DNA of 64,000 bases. It comes from Candidatus Bipolaricaulota bacterium (lineage in GTDB: Bacteria > Bipolaricaulota > Bipolaricaulia > UBA7950 > UBA9294). The stretch lies in NCBI GenBank assembly GCA_028278555.1, contig JANQEA010000019.1:1-64000 (forward strand). The letters are read 5' to 3'. Positions within the stretch are counted from its first letter, which is position 1, and the number at the start of each line of letters is the position of its first letter. The notes beneath the pieces were generated by a model. That model was not told the DNA's origin. It did not search any database and saw only the letters and a list, made by a program, of their open reading frames with translations. Positions 61,854 through 64,000 of this stretch are shown here, piece after piece. The position numbers and the translations under genes were made by a program.

Positions 61854-64000
61854 ATGAAACCACTCAAGGAGCGGCTTCTCGGCGGCGTCTTCCGCATCGG
61901 CCGCTACTACGCGTGGTGGGTTCTTCTCGCGATGCTCGTGTTGACGGGCTTTGGGATCTACTTCGCGAAGGATGTCCCGCTCCGAAGCGCTATCTTCGAT
62001 CTTCTCCCGAGGAACGACCCGCTGATCGAGGAGTACCAGGAGAACGAGCAGTACTTCGCGCAGAGTAACTTCGTTGGTCTCCTTCTGACGCTCATCGATG
62101 AGATCCCCGAGGACGAGCGCGAGGCGAAGCTCCTCGCGGCAGCAGCGGCAATCGCCGTGGAACTCGAAAAGGATCCGGAATTCGTCGAGGTCAAGTATCT
62201 CCAGAATCTCTCGCCCGAGATCCCCGACCAGTACGTCCATCTGTTCGAACTGACGCAGGAGGAGCTCGGACGGATTGAGGAGAGCATCCGGCTGGCAGGG
62301 GAAATGGTCGCCGGCGGAACCGACATCTCGATCCTCCCCGACACGACGCTCGGAGCCGTCTACGCTGAGATCAGTCGCGGATTCACCGAGGCGCTCTATG
62401 GAGGGAGCTTCGCCGAGGCGGGCGGGCTCTCGGGGGAGGAGATCGATACGCAGCTGGCGGAGTTCTCCGCTCTGAACACGGGGATCCTGCGGACGATCGA
62501 TGCACTCCCCACGCTCCCGGATGTCACTGAAGCGGTGGAGTCGCTGACGAGCCTCTTCGCCCCGACAGCCGACTCCGAGCCGAGGGCGCCGACGGCCCTC
62601 TTCTCCGACGATCGGCTGCGCCTGCTGATGACGGCGCAGCCGCGCTACCCATCGCAGCGCGGCGTCGAGTACTCGACGTTGGTGATCCGGAAGGTCGACG
62701 AGGCGCTTGAGCGTGCCGACCCTGCATCGCTCGGCGTTCGGGTTGGCATCACCGGAGCCTATCCGTTCAACACCGAGACGAATGACGTTGTGAACGCCGA
62801 CATGCTGCGGACGACGATCATCTCGTCGATCGGCGTCTTCGTCATCTTCCTGATCGCGTTCGGGTCGTTCTTCTACAGCGTCGTGGCCGTCGTTCCGCTG
62901 TTGATCAGCGTCGTTCTGACGATGTGCTGGGCGAAGCTCGCGGTTGGCGGGTTCAACCTCGTGACGACCTTCCTCCCGGCGTTGGTGCTCGGCCTCGGGA
63001 TCGACTACGCGATCCACATCATCTCGCGCTATTCCGAGGAGAGAGGGAACGGGAAGTCGCTCAACCGAGCCCTCTATGCTGCGGTTCTGCACAAGGGCGA
63101 AGCGTCGTTCTACGCGGCGCTGACGACGTCGCTCGTATTCCTCGGCTTGTTGACGGCGAATTCGCGCGCCCTGTTCGAGATGGGAGCGATCACGAGCGTC
63201 GGCGTGCTGCTTGCCTTCCTGTCGACGCTCTTCTTGCTCCCCGCGCTGATCACGCTGTCGCACTTCCTGGTCCGGGGCCGGCGGCGGGAGAACATCTCGA
63301 CGTACTCAACCCGGCTGACCGGCCTGTTCCGTCAGGTGACTGCGCGGGGGCGGGCGATCTTCGTGATCGTGCTCGTGCTGACGTTCTTCGTGGCCTTTCA
63401 GGCGGCGCGGACGTCGTTCGTCTTCTCGAGCTACGATCTGGTGCCGACGGTCGAGTCGCAGACCGTGATGGACGAGATTCTCGAGAGCTTCTCGCTGATC
63501 CCGACCGGGATCGGGAGCTACTACACGTTCTTCGCATCCACGGAGGAGGAACTGCGGACGATTGTCGACAGTCTGCCGATGCACCCGATGGTCGAGGGGG
63601 TCGACTCGGCAGCGACGCTACTGCCTGTCGACCTGACGGCGCAGCAACAGGTCCTCAACAGCCTCGATCTCGATGCCTACGTGAGACAGCTCGGCGCACT
63701 GAACGAGAGCTTCGAGCAGCGGTCGGCCGCGCTTGCCGAGATCCGGACACTCCTCGCGCAGTTCGGGCTGCTGCAGTACGCCGCATCACTGAACGGCCAG
63801 GTCGATGTCGCGTTGGCAAGCAGCGAAGCGCTGTCTCAATTGCGTGCGATCCAGGGAGAACTTGCGGCTCTGAACGTTGACCGGACGTCGCTGGAGGTCC
63901 GCGAGCTGCAGGCGGCACTGACCGACCTCGACGCGAATCTGGAGGAGCTCCGTGACCTCCCGCCTGTGGAGATGCTCCTTCGGAACATCCTCCTCGCCTA
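61854..64000 (+). CDS. RND/MMPL-family transporter, partial (runs off window)
   Basis: The first ~715 residues are present. An N-terminal membrane helix (about 20-38) leads to a large extracytoplasmic domain (about 40-315), then helices with the MMPL/SSD pattern: SIGVFVIFLIAFGSFFYS, the FLPALVLGLGIDYAIHIISR motif, then ALTTSLVFLGLLTA and LLAFLSTLFLLPALITL. A second external domain follows. The family includes hopanoid/lipid exporters and other proton-driven lipid transporters. The frame is open to the last base. It starts 19 bases after nusA and may share its transcript. Confidence 0.88.
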   Translation, partial: MKPLKERLLGGVFRIGRYYAWWVLLAMLVLTGFGIYFAKDVPLRSAIFDLLPRNDPLIEEYQENEQYFAQSNFVGLLLTLIDEIPEDEREAKLLAAAAAIAVELEKDPEFVEVKYLQNLSPEIPDQYVHLFELTQEELGRIEESIRLAGEMVAGGTDISILPDTTLGAVYAEISRGFTEALYGGSFAEAGGLSGEEIDTQLAEFSALNTGILRTIDALPTLPDVTEAVESLTSLFAPTADSEPRAPTALFSDDRLRLLMTAQPRYPSQRGVEYSTLVIRKVDEALERADPASLGVRVGITGAYPFNTETNDVVNADMLRTTIISSIGVFVIFLIAFGSFFYSVVAVVPLLISVVLTMCWAKLAVGGFNLVTTFLPALVLGLGIDYAIHIISRYSEERGNGKSLNRALYAAVLHKGEASFYAALTTSLVFLGLLTANSRALFEMGAITSVGVLLAFLSTLFLLPALITLSHFLVRGRRRENISTYSTRLTGLFRQVTARGRAIFVIVLVLTFFVAFQAARTSFVFSSYDLVPTVESQTVMDEILESFSLIPTGIGSYYTFFASTEEELRTIVDSLPMHPMVEGVDSAATLLPVDLTAQQQVLNSLDLDAYVRQLGALNESFEQRSAALAEIRTLLAQFGLLQYAASLNGQVDVALASSEALSQLRAIQGELAALNVDRTSLEVRELQAALTDLDANLEELRDLPPVEMLLRNILLA

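Noticed and set aside
61665..63263. A 532-codon minus-strand frame
   Set aside because: It lies opposite the RND transporter and the end of nusA, both of which have clear motifs; the frame has antisense composition (Arg/Glu/Asp-rich).

Overview
The window looks like a chromosomal segment of a G+C-rich, probably anaerobic bacterium. It carries the 3' end of a 16S rRNA, a one-polypeptide pyruvate:ferredoxin oxidoreductase (nifJ), a short NusA, a COG2403-type cyclic 2,3-diphosphoglycerate synthetase-like P-loop protein, and strong Shine-Dalgarno sites matching the visible anti-SD. Nothing here fixes the phylum. A deep-branching candidate phylum such as Bipolaricaulota would fit, but that is inference.

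Layout. 0-9.4 kb: 16S end with no 23S following, an FNR/CRP regulator, then small metabolic and hypothetical genes (flavodoxin-like, GNAT, DinB-like, NYN-LOTUS, two TIGR04076-like proteins with an ATC-hydrolase-like protein, a ferredoxin/VOC pair, an exported phosphatidylserine-decarboxylase homologue). 9.4-24 kb: mostly exported or membrane proteins (a repeat surface protein, two Ntn hydrolases, a gluzincin, an S41 protease, lipoproteins, a RhiA-like protein). 24-32 kb: a type II toxin-antitoxin pair, an ArsR-MFS-serine hydrolase operon with a clear operator, a second MFS exporter and a ribbon-helix-helix-like protein that share a 14-bp putative operator, and a decayed oligoendopeptidase F end. 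32-44 kb: more secreted proteins, including a Cys-rich precursor-like protein, a sCache protein, PKD lipoproteins, an arginase-family enzyme and a membrane transglutaminase-like protein.

44-50 kb is a defence-like island. It holds a 938-residue protein with an N-terminal PD-(D/E)xK (DUF4297/Cap4-like) nuclease, a STAND NTPase core and C-terminal TPRs, beside an unrecognised 364-residue protein, a small membrane protein and a DUF433/DUF5615 pair. Two decayed copies of the nifJ 3' end lie between the island and nifJ.

54-57.5 kb holds an MFS exporter, two very short genes encoding peptides built on a PI(D/E)VGG motif, and a cupin-HD-GYP phosphodiesterase. The first peptide is four 10-residue repeats whose codons differ almost only synonymously. 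The second is a secreted peptide with the motif at both ends and two CC pairs. I know of no described family for these, and they are the best candidate for something undescribed.

57.5-64 kb is housekeeping: the cDPG-synthetase-like protein, a CDP-alcohol phosphatidyltransferase (also with a duplicated 3' end), RluD-type pseudouridine synthase, nusA, and an RND/MMPL transporter running off the window. A recurring theme is orphaned gene 3' ends: nifJ twice, pgsA-like, pepF-like and a ThuA/BPL_N-like gene.
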